Below, piece by piece: positions 1 through 8,522 of a stretch of 64,000 nucleotides of DNA. Source of the DNA: Bacillota bacterium (GTDB lineage: Bacteria; Bacillota; Sulfobacillia; Sulfobacillales; Sulfobacillaceae); assembly GCA_026627385.1 (NCBI GenBank), contig JAPNUR010000016.1:1-64000 (forward strand). Direction: 5' to 3'. The translations under genes and the position numbers were made by a program. Every line of letters starts with the position of its first letter. The first letter of the stretch is position 1. Below the pieces are notes generated by a model. It was not told where the DNA came from and did no database searches. It saw nothing but the letters and a program-made list of their open reading frames with translations.

Positions 1-122
1 ACATGACCACCGTACCAAAGGGGGATTTTTTTCTTCAACTGTCAACGTCCACCGAAATCACAACTCTACAGGACGCTTTTTCCTCTTAGTTTAGCTAAAG
101 GCGGCAGGCGGGACAACGCTTA

Positions 123-131
123 TGGTAAAAT
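123..131 (+). promoter_or_regulatory. Extended -10 promoter element for the first operon
   Basis: TGGTAAAAT matches an extended -10 (TGnTATAAT) and lies 36 bases before the first start codon. No convincing -35 is present at 17-18 bases. Similar TGGTA elements precede other glycan genes at 4015, 12569, 21012 and, on the minus strand, 12543. Confidence 0.45.
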
Positions 132-166
132 CAGGATAGCCAGCGCACGAAGGAAGGAAAAAAGTT

Positions 167-1147
167 ATGGAATACCGCCATCTTGGGCAGAGTGGACTGG
201 AAGTGTCACGCATTTGCCTCGGTTGTATGAGTTACGGTGTGGCAGAACGCGGCCATCATCCGTGGGTCCTAGGGGAGGCAGAAGCCCGCCAATTTATCCG
301 TCATGCTCTGGACTTAGGCATTAATTTTTTTGATACAGCTAACGTGTATTCAGGTGGTAGCAGCGAAGAAATTCTTGGCCGCGCCTTAAAAGACTTTGTG
401 CCCCGAGACGAGGTGGTTATTGCCACCAAGGTCCATGGGCGGATGAGGCCGGGACCGAATGGGGCGGGTCTCTCGCGCAAAGCCATTCTGCAGGAAATTG
501 ACCAAAGCCTCAGGCGCCTCGGGACTGATTACGTGGATTTATATCAAATCCATCGTTGGGACTATACCACGCCGATTGAGGAAACCTTAGAGGCCTTGCA
601 CGATCTGGTGAAAGCGGGAAAGGTCCGATACCTGGGCGCGTCGTCCATGCACGCCTGGCAGTTTATGAAAGCGTTAGCGCTGCAAGAACGACACGGTTGG
701 GCTCGCTTTGTGTCTATGCAGAACTATGTTAACCTGCTCTATCGCGAAGAGGAGCGAGAAATGCTGCCGCTGTGCCAAGCCGAAGGGGTGGGGGTGATTC
801 CCTGGAGCCCCTTGGCGCGGGGCCGTCTCGCCCGCCCCTGGATGCAATCCACGACCCGCTCAGAGACTGATCAGTTTGCACGGACGTTGTACCAAAAGAC
901 GGCAGAGCAGGATCGGCAGGTTGTGGCAGCTGTGGAAGCGCTCGCCCGTGAACGCGGGGTTTCGATGGCTCAAATAGCGCTGGCCTGGGTTCTTCAAAAA
1001 TCGCCGGTTGTGGCTCCGATTGTGGGTGCCACCAAGCTTCAGCATCTCAATGATGCGGTGGCGGCCCTAGCCATACAGCTCACACCGGCGGAAGTTCAGG
1101 CCCTGGAAGCGCATTATGTGCCCCACGAGGTCGTGGGATACGAATGA
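167..1147 (+). CDS. Aldo/keto reductase
   Basis: This is a 326-residue cytosolic NAD(P)H-dependent carbonyl reductase of the aldo/keto reductase superfamily, a TIM barrel. The catalytic set is visible: Asp and Tyr in FDTANVYSGG (about residues 55-64), Lys in VIATKVHG (about 88) and His in YQIHRWD (about 128). The C-terminal cofactor segment reads VVAPIVGATKLQHL. Length is typical. The ATG start is preceded by an AGGAAGG ribosome site. Its stop overlaps the next gene's start in an ATGA junction, so it is co-transcribed with a glycosyltransferase. That may mean a role in sugar modification, or only a shared promoter; the substrate cannot be read from sequence. Confidence 0.9.
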   Translation: MEYRHLGQSGLEVSRICLGCMSYGVAERGHHPWVLGEAEARQFIRHALDLGINFFDTANVYSGGSSEEILGRALKDFVPRDEVVIATKVHGRMRPGPNGAGLSRKAILQEIDQSLRRLGTDYVDLYQIHRWDYTTPIEETLEALHDLVKAGKVRYLGASSMHAWQFMKALALQERHGWARFVSMQNYVNLLYREEEREMLPLCQAEGVGVIPWSPLARGRLARPWMQSTTRSETDQFARTLYQKTAEQDRQVVAAVEALARERGVSMAQIALAWVLQKSPVVAPIVGATKLQHLNDAVAALAIQLTPAEVQALEAHYVPHEVVGYE

Positions 1148-2085
1148 ATGCCGGCATTACGGTTGTCATTCCCACCTATGGCCATGCCCACCTCATCCAA
1201 GACGCGTTAAACAGTATCTTTAATCAGACATTGCTCCCCGAAACGGTGGTGGTCATCAATGATGGATCGCCAGACGATACCGATGCGGCGGTGATGCCCT
1301 ACCGGGATCGCATTCACTACGTCGTGCAGAATCACCAGGGCATTTCGGCAACGCTGAATGCAAGTCTTGACTATGTGAGCACCCCCTATGTCATGTTTTT
1401 AGCCTCGGATGACTGGCTCGAGCGAGAGGCGCTCGAGGTGTTGCTGGACCGCCTTAAAGCGCATCCCGAGGTGGGGCTGGTGCATGCGAACCGCGGGAAA
1501 GTCGTGGGCGACGTGACGTGGTGGCGAGACGCGGAAGTGCCGCATTATGGCGTCTACCGCGATCTACCGCGCTTGATGACCCGCTACAGTGTCTACGCAC
1601 CGGCGGTGTTGTGGCGAACTCAGGCCGTCCGTGAGATTCTTCCCATCCCTCCCTATCCTTATTGCCAGGACTGGTGGATGAGCATTAAAGTGGCCCTAAA
1701 TGGCTGGGCGTTTTATGGGACTCCCGAAATCCTCGGGTACTACCGGCGTCACGGGAAGAATACCACGAGGCGCGATCGCCTGGAAGACATCGTGCGCGAT
1801 GAGATGCAAATGCTGCGCGATTTCATTGATTCGGATCAGTTGCCGCAGCCGTTGGTCCAGGTGGCGGAGACCGCCATTCGCGACCGGAAGCGGGTGCTGG
1901 CCTGGCGGATGGTCGAAGAGTGGCGATATCGGGAAGCGCGGCACTTGTTTTGGCAGCTTGTGCACGATCCCCGTGACCGGTTTAATACGGCGATGGGCTT
2001 TCTCGCCTCATGGATGCCGCGTCCCTTGTACACCTGGATTCATCGGCAGCACCTGGCCGCATTAGAGCTTAATCAAATGCTGTAA
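1144..2085 (+). CDS. GT2 family glycosyltransferase
   Basis: This 313-residue GT-A fold transferase should move a sugar from a nucleotide donor onto a surface-glycan acceptor on the cytoplasmic face. The N-terminus has the GT2 signature TVVIPTYGHA (residues 6-15), then VINDGSPDDT and the metal-binding ASDDWLE acid cluster near residue 93. There is no membrane segment. It overlaps the upstream aldo/keto reductase by four bases (ATGA), implying translational coupling. The family assignment is firm; donor and acceptor are unknown. A possible GC-rich stem lies downstream but lacks a clear T-run, so I do not call a terminator. Confidence 0.88.
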   Translation: MNAGITVVIPTYGHAHLIQDALNSIFNQTLLPETVVVINDGSPDDTDAAVMPYRDRIHYVVQNHQGISATLNASLDYVSTPYVMFLASDDWLEREALEVLLDRLKAHPEVGLVHANRGKVVGDVTWWRDAEVPHYGVYRDLPRLMTRYSVYAPAVLWRTQAVREILPIPPYPYCQDWWMSIKVALNGWAFYGTPEILGYYRRHGKNTTRRDRLEDIVRDEMQMLRDFIDSDQLPQPLVQVAETAIRDRKRVLAWRMVEEWRYREARHLFWQLVHDPRDRFNTAMGFLASWMPRPLYTWIHRQHLAALELNQML

Positions 2086-2258
2086 ATCGAGGAATGTTTT
2101 TCGCGAGACGACGGTTATAACCCGCGGAGAAATGGGGAATATGACCTGGGGCCCCTGGTCCTAGTCCTTTTGAGCGGTGGTGATCAAAAAATCGGTGTGT
2201 TACCATCGATTTAAGAGTTCACACGATGCGCAGCGGACGAAAAGCGGGGGATGAGTCT

Positions 2259-3293
2259 ATGGCAAGTTTACCTCAGCATCAACTTCAGGCCCCCTCGGGT
2301 CTTCTGAAAGTATTGGCCGTGGTGGCCTCCATTGGTATGCTCGTGATTAACTTAGTCGGATTTTTAGATACCCAGACGGGATCGGCGTTGGGCTGCGGCA
2401 CGGATTGGCCGCTGTGCAATGGGGCGGTTATTCCCTCGTTTACCAACGAACATGTGGTCATCGAATTTGCCCATCGCATGTTGGTTGGGGGCTTTGCGGT
2501 GATCGCGGGGATTTTTTTAATTTGGAGCCTTGTGCGCTATCGAGCCTTGGTGGAAGTCAAAATTCTTGCCTGGCTTGGTATCGGCTTTATTATTGTCCAG
2601 TCCGGCCTTGGCGCCCTGGCGGTCCTCTTTATCAATCCACCAACAGTATTGGCCTTGCACCTGGGATTTGGCATGCTGGCCATGGTAGGGGTAATGCTAT
2701 TGGCCGTAGTCATCTTTCAGCTTGACGCGCGCGCCAATCACCGCGCGAGCGGGATTCAGTGGCGGCTGGAGGACCGGCGCGCCACGCGCTTATGGGTTGT
2801 CGGGATCTGGATCTACACCTACGTGGCCATTTATTGGGGATCCTACGTGGCCTTTCGGGGCGGCGGTGAGGCGTGCCCAACCTGGCCGGGATGCAATGGT
2901 CGCTTGTTTCCAGGCTTTAGTGGCCTAGTCGGTTTAGATTTTGTCCACCGCCTTTTTGCTGTTGGCCTCGCCGTGCTAGCCGTGGCGCTGTTGGTCCATC
3001 TGTTCCGCGTGAAAACGGCGCGCCCGGATTTGAAGCGCGGGGCGCTATGGTTTTTCATTGCCGTCTTGGCGCAAATAGCGACGGGGGCAAACCTGGCGCT
3101 GAGTCATGTCGCAACGGGGCCGTACATGCTCCATATCACGACATTGATGGGATTATTCACCATCCTAAGTTATCTGGGGCTAGAGGTTATGCCGCCATCG
3201 GCTGCAGCACATTGGCCCGTCGCTGAGGCACGAACATCACGCGACCCCAGGATCGGACGCCCTCGTTTCACCGAAAAGCCCACGCCTCGTTAA
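2259..3293 (+). CDS. ctaA: Heme A synthase (COX15/CtaA)
   Basis: This integral membrane heme O monooxygenase makes heme A for aa3-type cytochrome oxidase, using water and electrons from the respiratory chain. The 344-residue protein is two four-helix halves. The heme-ligand histidines are visible in EFAHRMLVGG, LALHLGFGML, DFVHRLFAVG and MLHITTLMG. Both halves carry a paired-cysteine loop (GCGTDWPLCNG and ACPTWPGCNG), as in Bacillus-type CtaA. I chose the ATG at 2259 because GGGGGATG lies just upstream; an ATG at 2226 is in frame but lacks a ribosome site. No other cox genes are nearby, so it is isolated among glycan genes. Confidence 0.93.
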   Translation: MASLPQHQLQAPSGLLKVLAVVASIGMLVINLVGFLDTQTGSALGCGTDWPLCNGAVIPSFTNEHVVIEFAHRMLVGGFAVIAGIFLIWSLVRYRALVEVKILAWLGIGFIIVQSGLGALAVLFINPPTVLALHLGFGMLAMVGVMLLAVVIFQLDARANHRASGIQWRLEDRRATRLWVVGIWIYTYVAIYWGSYVAFRGGGEACPTWPGCNGRLFPGFSGLVGLDFVHRLFAVGLAVLAVALLVHLFRVKTARPDLKRGALWFFIAVLAQIATGANLALSHVATGPYMLHITTLMGLFTILSYLGLEVMPPSAAAHWPVAEARTSRDPRIGRPRFTEKPTPR

Positions 3294-3717
3294 GGCTGAT
3301 TGCCCGAGACGACCATTGGCGGCGAGCGCGAGGCCCCCAGGGCCATTGCCCTTATGACCTTCGAGGCTCGATAGCGGATCTTGGCTGCGCTTCAAATCGA
3401 CTAGCGACGAGAACCGCATTCTCCGGCCTTGCGGTTTTGATGATCACGCTGTGAGCCGCCGAAGACACTTGTGCGACGTTGGAGCTCACGTGGCCCGATC
3501 GGCCTTTACACATTCTGGCCCTCTTCGTGTTTCATCATGCCAGCGCTTGTGAGCGCCGTTGACCGGTCATCACAGGTGGGTACTCCGCTGTGATGGGATC
3601 CTGTTACCGTTAGGACGTAAGGGGTTTGGACGCTTCCAACCGAAGTTCGCCCACGTAGCTTAAGCGACGCATCGATTCCCATCGCGGTCATGATGGGTCT
3701 AGCTTTTAGGGGAACAC

Positions 3718-3738
3718 CCCGCCCGCGCCGCGGGCGGG
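3718..3738. repeat. Strong GC-rich palindromic hairpin
   Basis: CCCGCCCGCG and CGCGGGCGGG form a perfect 10-bp inverted repeat around one base. No T-run follows on either strand, so it is not a standard intrinsic terminator. It could be part of a structured RNA or the end of a decayed mobile element. Confidence 0.55.
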
Positions 3739-3993
3739 AACTTGGGCATGTATTAAACAAAAAATGGCTATGTATGGGTATTGGATTTGACCCACTATTA
3801 AAGTTTTCCCTTTTAGGCCTTTTCGAAAAATCTCCCAATCGAGACGACTCGGCGGGCTAACAAGATACGGGCCACCGCGCAAGTTTTTGTAATCTCTCCA
3901 CCGCGCCCAGGGAATTTCACCCGCATCCCTGCAAACGTTCATGTTCGCGACGTTGGTTGGCATCGTCCAACCCGGACACAAGGAATAACAATA

Positions 3994-4023
3994 TTAGTTA
4001 ATAATGGCAGAAAGTGGTATACA
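3994..4023 (+). promoter_or_regulatory. Candidate sigma-A promoter for the DUF218/GT operon
   Basis: TTAGTT (3994-3999), an 18-base spacer and TATACA (4018-4023), with the TG of an extended -10 (TGGTATACA). It ends 44 bases before the GTG chosen as the start of the next gene. Confidence 0.45.
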
Positions 4024-4067
4024 AAAAATGGAAAACAATGTAAAATCATCAGGGGTTAGTCGAGAGA

Positions 4068-4718
4068 GTGACCTTAGGAGGTGCAGGGTTCGCGGTTCAG
4101 GTCAGACGGTGGCAAAAGATGGTCGTGGGCGTGGTGTTAGCGGGGATGATAGGGATCGGGGCCCTCAATGTGGGGACGTGGCTTGATGTGAATCAGAGGC
4201 CGATTCCCTCAGAGGCAATCATCGTCTTAGGCGGTGGACCAATTCAGCGCGTGGCCACGGGGGCTCAGTTGTTTCGACGTGGGTATGGACGCTGGATGAT
4301 TTTGACGGGTGGAGCCCCGCCAGGTTCCTCTTGCACGGAAGCCGAGCTCATGGCCAGTGAGGCTATGAAACTGGGCATCCCGGCAAGGCGGTTAATATTG
4401 GATAATCGGGCTCTCAGCACCTACCAAAATGCTGTGGACAGTTTGGCTATTATGCAACGCCACCGTTGGCGCTCGGCGCTCGTCGTGTCCTCCACGTTTC
4501 ACATGCGCCGGGTATCGCTGGTATTTTCCTTGGTCTATCGACAAAGTCCCGTCCGCCTGCGCTTCATCGCCTCCCCGGATCCGGGATTTCATCCGCGCCA
4601 CTGGTGGACAAGCCTCGAGGGCTGGTACTTAGTCACTACGGAGTTGATATTAATCCCCGTAAATGCTGTGCAGGGGTTTTTCTTTGGCTTGTCAGCACCA
4701 GGACGAACGGGGGGATAA
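4068..4718 (+). CDS. YdcF/SanA-like DUF218 protein
   Basis: This 216-residue protein has one N-terminal membrane helix (about residues 17-38, MVVGVVLAGMIGIGALNVGTW) followed by a DUF218 domain. Typical DUF218 motifs are IIVLGGGP near residue 54, LTGG with acidic and Ser/Thr residues at about 84-100, the DNRALSTYQNA segment near 125, and VVSSTFHMRR near 147. The family (ElyC, SanA, YdcF) is linked to envelope and lipid-carrier processes, but its reaction is unsettled. The start is uncertain: GTG at 4068 gives the full reading, and an internal ATG at 4119 is possible. The following GT2 gene is 62 bases downstream and probably in the same operon. Confidence 0.82.
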   Translation: MTLGGAGFAVQVRRWQKMVVGVVLAGMIGIGALNVGTWLDVNQRPIPSEAIIVLGGGPIQRVATGAQLFRRGYGRWMILTGGAPPGSSCTEAELMASEAMKLGIPARRLILDNRALSTYQNAVDSLAIMQRHRWRSALVVSSTFHMRRVSLVFSLVYRQSPVRLRFIASPDPGFHPRHWWTSLEGWYLVTTELILIPVNAVQGFFFGLSAPGRTGG

Positions 4719-4780
4719 GGCGTGAAGGAGAGGGCCATCGTGAACTGTCGAATACACTGACGGCACAGGAGGCAACGTAG

Positions 4781-5785
4781 ATGGAAGTGCTTTCGTCCCA
4801 AGGAGCCATGGGACCGGTGGTCGCGGTGATTCCCGCGCATAATGAGGAACGGTTTATCGGCAGCGTTGTTTTAGCTGCCAAGAAGTATTGCGATCTGGTG
4901 ATTGTGGTGGATGACGGGTCGTCCGATCGCACGGCGGATCTGGCAGATGCCGCAGGGGCGATGGTGATTCGGCGACCAGTACAGGGCGGCAAAGGGGCAG
5001 CTCTCAACACCGGGTTTGAAATCGCCCTTCAGTATCGTCCGCGGGCGACGGTCATGTTGGACGGGGATGCGCAGCATGATCCGGCAGAAATTGTTGATGT
5101 TGCCCGACCGATTCTCGAAGGATGGGCGGATGTCGTCATTGGGTCGCGATTTTTGACAGATCGACGGGACAGCATTCCCTGGTGGCGACAAATTGGGCAA
5201 GTGGCCCTAACCATTATCACCAACCGCGCGAGTGGCGTGCGCCTAACGGATTCTCAGACCGGGTATCGCGCGTTTTCCTTGGAAGCCTTAAGCAATCTTC
5301 GCTTCCGATCTCGGGGGTTGTCCGTCGAATCGGAAATGCAATTTTTATTAAACGGCACCAATTTGCGATTGGCCGAAGTCCCGATTCATGTTCAGTACCT
5401 GGATGGGAATAAAAGAAATCCGGTCGCTCATGGCTTAAGTGTTATCGACACCATTATGGGCCTGATGGCGCGGCGCCGCCCGTTGCTCTTTTTTTCGGTG
5501 CCTGGACTCTTGTTGGTGGTGTCGGGATTGCTCGTGGGATATCACGCCTTTCACGTGGTGCGCTCCACCCACCAAATTCCTTTGGGCTCCACCGTCCTGG
5601 GCATGTTGGCGCTGGTGATTGGGTTGCTGTTGGGCGTCACGGGCACCATCTTGAATACGCTGGAACATTTTGCGACACGAGTCACCCAAGAAATCGTCGA
5701 AGTAGCGCGCGAGCGTTCGACTCTATCCTGGGACGAAACGGGGCATAGCGTTGATCCTCTTATCCATCGTTCTCATAAGCTTTAA
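4781..5785 (+). CDS. Polyprenyl-phosphate-type GT2 with two C-terminal helices
   Basis: This 334-residue transferase resembles dolichyl/undecaprenyl-phosphate sugar synthases (DPM1/GtrB-like), which load a sugar on a lipid phosphate at the cytoplasmic membrane. The GT-A domain has VAVIPAHNEERFIG, VVDDGSSDRT, a GGKGAALNTGF loop and the metal site MLDGDAQHDP (about residue 93). Two predicted membrane helices follow at about 232-255 and 265-288. It sits between the DUF218 gene and another GT2. The last 35 bases overlap the next gene. The specific sugar cannot be told; a role in making a lipid-linked donor for this locus is inference from family and context. Confidence 0.87.
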   Translation: MEVLSSQGAMGPVVAVIPAHNEERFIGSVVLAAKKYCDLVIVVDDGSSDRTADLADAAGAMVIRRPVQGGKGAALNTGFEIALQYRPRATVMLDGDAQHDPAEIVDVARPILEGWADVVIGSRFLTDRRDSIPWWRQIGQVALTIITNRASGVRLTDSQTGYRAFSLEALSNLRFRSRGLSVESEMQFLLNGTNLRLAEVPIHVQYLDGNKRNPVAHGLSVIDTIMGLMARRRPLLFFSVPGLLLVVSGLLVGYHAFHVVRSTHQIPLGSTVLGMLALVIGLLLGVTGTILNTLEHFATRVTQEIVEVARERSTLSWDETGHSVDPLIHRSHKL

Positions 5786-6833
5786 CAGTCGCCGCGACTT
5801 AGCGCAGGGGCTGCCTTACCTTTTCGCTCAATCGGTCGATCCTCTGGAAGTGGTCGTCGTGGACAACGGTTCCCAAGACGGAACCGTCGCCTGGCTGCGC
5901 GACACTTACCCTGCGGCGCGGGTGGTGAGCCTGTCACAAAACCTTGGTTACGGCGCGGCTGCGAATGTGGGCATTGGGGAAAGTCACGGAGCCTGGGTCA
6001 TGGTGGCGAACCCCGATACCCGCTTTATGCCCGGCTCGCTGCAAGCACTGCTAGAGGTGGCACGCCAACGACCTGACGCGCTGTTGACGCCCAAGTTGGT
6101 GTTAGCGGATGGCCGCGTGAATGCTTTAGGAAACGTGATGAATATGGGCGGGATCGCCAGTTGCTGGCATTACGGCGAGGACGCGGCGGGCTATCGCGGC
6201 GTTCTGGAGGTACCATTGCTGTCGGGAGCGGCCATTTTGGCGCACCGCGAGATCTGGACGAGGTTGGGCGGTTTTGATCCCGCGATTTTCCTGTACATGG
6301 AGGATGTGGACCTGAGTCTTCGGGCGCGGTTGCTAGGCTTACGTTTATACGCGGTGGCGGATGCCGTGGTGGTTCACGACTATGCCTTGAGGCTTACCCC
6401 AGCGAAGCTTCGGTGGTTGGAACAGCATCGGCAATGGACGCTCTTGAAGATTTTCAGACTCCGCACGTTGTGGAAGCTAGCGCCTGCCATTCTCCTGACA
6501 AACGCGATGACGTGGGGGTTCGCATGGACCCGAGGGCTCCCCTACCTTAAAGCTCGATTGCAAGCCGATCTTTGGCTCTGGGGCCATCTGGCCCAATTAG
6601 TCCGGGCTCGGCGACAGTTTCAGCCGCAAAGGCGTCGGGAGGACACCATAGTGTTGACGGGGTTGACGTTGGATTTGCCGTGGAGCCAGATCGAGGCGCG
6701 TGCATGGACGAGGCGGCTTGCGACCTGTCTGTTGCACTGGGCTTGGGCGTGGAGCAGGTGGCGCCTTGCTCCGCGGGTCGGTAGCCATGAGGGGACGGCC
6801 CCGCCGCCGTCTTCTAAAGAAAGGGTACTCTGA
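5751..6833 (+). CDS. Rhamnosyltransferase-like GT2
   Basis: This 360-residue GT2 enzyme is of the WbbL/rhamnosyltransferase type. Motifs are VLISFNSRRD at the N-terminus, VVDNGSQDGT (about residue 36), VANPDTRFMPG at the DxD-equivalent position (about 86) and the late catalytic acid pair in YMEDVDLSLRARLLG (about 182). No true membrane anchor is evident, though the C-terminal part is basic and hydrophobic. The start is a TTG at 5751 inside the upstream gene (35-base overlap). The stop shares one base with the next ATG (TGATG), so these genes form a tightly coupled operon. Confidence 0.85.
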   Translation: MILLSIVLISFNSRRDLAQGLPYLFAQSVDPLEVVVVDNGSQDGTVAWLRDTYPAARVVSLSQNLGYGAAANVGIGESHGAWVMVANPDTRFMPGSLQALLEVARQRPDALLTPKLVLADGRVNALGNVMNMGGIASCWHYGEDAAGYRGVLEVPLLSGAAILAHREIWTRLGGFDPAIFLYMEDVDLSLRARLLGLRLYAVADAVVVHDYALRLTPAKLRWLEQHRQWTLLKIFRLRTLWKLAPAILLTNAMTWGFAWTRGLPYLKARLQADLWLWGHLAQLVRARRQFQPQRRREDTIVLTGLTLDLPWSQIEARAWTRRLATCLLHWAWAWSRWRLAPRVGSHEGTAPPPSSKERVL

Positions 6834-7399
6834 TGCAAATTACCTGGCACTGTCTGGGGTGTCAGGCCCGCGAGCAGAGGATTTCTCTCCTGGCCTGGCA
6901 GTATCTCCTCGACATCATGCTGAACGATGCGTACCGCGCTCACCTGCGTCACTTGGAAGTGTACAGTCGGTGGGACTCCTGGGTGGCTGGACGGGGTATT
7001 GAATCTTCGGCCCCGGGATCTACGGAGGTTCCCAGTGACGGCATTGCACTGCTCGCGGTGCCGTGGCCGGTGCGTGCGTTCACTCTTTCGTTTCAGCGCG
7101 CCTACGTCTTGAGCGACGGCTGGGTGTCGCCCACCTCGTTAGGCCCTGGCTATCAACTGGATCAGCAATATTTTCTCGGCACATGGCGTGCCCAGTTAGC
7201 GGGGGGACTCATGCGCGTCGGTGAGGTGTTACGGCGACCGGAGCTCGTTGACCGGGCTGTGTGGCGGGTGCGCCGAGAGTTTCTTAGCGCCACCCCCACG
7301 CTGGCGCGATATAAACTCTGCGTCTTTCGGAGCCGAAGGGAGGGGGGCGGTCATGAATCGCATCAGGGTGGGCGTGCTGGATGTCCAACCTCTTCATGA
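6833..7399 (+). CDS. Uncharacterised protein in glycan operon
   Basis: I do not recognise this 188-residue protein. It begins with a HCLGC Cys-pair followed by a helical, aromatic-rich region; there is no signal peptide or clear membrane helix. The C-terminal third is strongly basic (RVRREF, FRSRREGGGH). Reality of the gene is supported by the one-base TGATG junction with the upstream GT2. Against it, its last 47 bases are shared with the next GT4 gene in another frame, so its C-terminus may not be under selection. It may be an accessory to the neighbouring transferases; no function can be assigned. Confidence 0.5.
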   Translation: MQITWHCLGCQAREQRISLLAWQYLLDIMLNDAYRAHLRHLEVYSRWDSWVAGRGIESSAPGSTEVPSDGIALLAVPWPVRAFTLSFQRAYVLSDGWVSPTSLGPGYQLDQQYFLGTWRAQLAGGLMRVGEVLRRPELVDRAVWRVRREFLSATPTLARYKLCVFRSRREGGGHESHQGGRAGCPTSS

Positions 7400-8462
7400 A
7401 CACGGCGGGATTTCGCGCGTCTTAAGGGAACTGATTGCGTCCTGGGATCCGGTTATGGAGGTGACGTTCGTGACGCCTCAACGCTCGTCGTGGCCTGTTT
7501 TGAGAAATTACCCCACCTCCATGCAACTAGCCGGCAGTCCCGACCTGGTGTACTTGCCCAGAACGGGTGGCAGTATGGTCTTGAAGAACACGCGCATGCC
7601 TAGCGTGGTTACAGTGCATGACGTCGGATTTTGGGACTCGCCCGAAGACCGGCGGGCCCTGGGCGCTCAGCGATTCATGGTCTATCCGCATTTTTATGCG
7701 TTAAGGTATGCCCAGGCGATTGTGACGGTGTCCCAGTTCACCAAAGATCGCCTGACCGCTCTCTTTCCTGAGCTTAAGGATCGGACGCGCGTGATCCCCT
7801 GGGGCATTAGCCGAGCTTTTGCCACGTGGACCGGGACCCCTGCTGAATCACGGGCTTCGGCAGAATATTTTCTCCAACAGTGGCTAGGTCGGCCGCTATT
7901 GATTTATGTGGGCGACGATGGTTTGCGAAAGAATCTCTCGTTGCTGTTGACCGCATTTCGGATGACTAAGACAGCCTTTCCTAAAGCCCAGCTAATTAAA
8001 GTGGGGCGAGCCCGGAGCCTTCAAGATCAGAAACGAACCCACGAGATGCTACGCCGCCTTGCACTAAAGGTACCTGAAGACGTGTTGTTCGTAGAGAACG
8101 TGGATGATGCGCAGTTGGCCACGCTGTACGCGGCCGCTGACCTTTTTGTATCGGCGAGCCTATACGAAGGTTTCGGATTGCCGGCAGTCGAAGCCTTGTC
8201 CGTGGGCACCCCGACCTTGGTAACCCAGTGCGCGGCGTTTCCGGAAATCGTAGGGGAAGTGGCGATGCTGGCGGAACCGACCTTGGATGCCTTTGCGAGC
8301 GCGATGATTCGGATGTTGCAGTATCCGCCGGGAGCAGGCGTTCGCGCAAGCGCCCAGCGATACGTGCGAAGCACTTACGCGTGGCAGCGCACGGCTCGCG
8401 CCTATGGTGACTTATTTTGTCAGCTCGTAGGCGCTCTTCCCACGGGTCAGGACATGCATTAA
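7353..8462 (+). CDS. GT4 family glycosyltransferase
   Basis: This 369-residue GT-B fold transferase would add a sugar to a lipid-linked glycan. The N-terminal domain starts IRVGVLDVQPLHEHGGISRV, with the glycine-rich acceptor loop. The C-terminal Rossmann domain has LLIYVGDDGLRKNLSLLLTAF and the donor-binding motif SLYEGFGLPAVEALSVGTP (EX7E, about residues 272-280). The ATG at 7353 was chosen because GGGAGGGGGG precedes it; longer in-frame readings overlap the upstream gene further. A 60-base gap leads to the next GT4. The donor sugar is unknown. Confidence 0.9.
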   Translation: MNRIRVGVLDVQPLHEHGGISRVLRELIASWDPVMEVTFVTPQRSSWPVLRNYPTSMQLAGSPDLVYLPRTGGSMVLKNTRMPSVVTVHDVGFWDSPEDRRALGAQRFMVYPHFYALRYAQAIVTVSQFTKDRLTALFPELKDRTRVIPWGISRAFATWTGTPAESRASAEYFLQQWLGRPLLIYVGDDGLRKNLSLLLTAFRMTKTAFPKAQLIKVGRARSLQDQKRTHEMLRRLALKVPEDVLFVENVDDAQLATLYAAADLFVSASLYEGFGLPAVEALSVGTPTLVTQCAAFPEIVGEVAMLAEPTLDAFASAMIRMLQYPPGAGVRASAQRYVRSTYAWQRTARAYGDLFCQLVGALPTGQDMH

Positions 8463-8522
8463 AGTTCTCAGGAATTAGCTGCCAAAACATGATTCTCTTG
8501 AAAGGAGCAGAGTCTTACAACG

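Larger units (their letters stand above)
3294..4067. other. Long non-coding stretch
   Basis: About 770 bases separate ctaA from the DUF218 gene. Short open frames on both strands show no recognisable protein. It contains the strong GC hairpin at 3718-3738 and the promoter at 3994-4023. The rest may be degraded mobile-element or intergenic DNA, but I could not identify a parent element. Confidence 0.5.

Noticed and set aside
2100-2190. GC-rich stem after the first GT2 gene as a terminator
   Set aside because: The stem is imperfect and the T-run is short and displaced, so it does not meet the intrinsic-terminator pattern.
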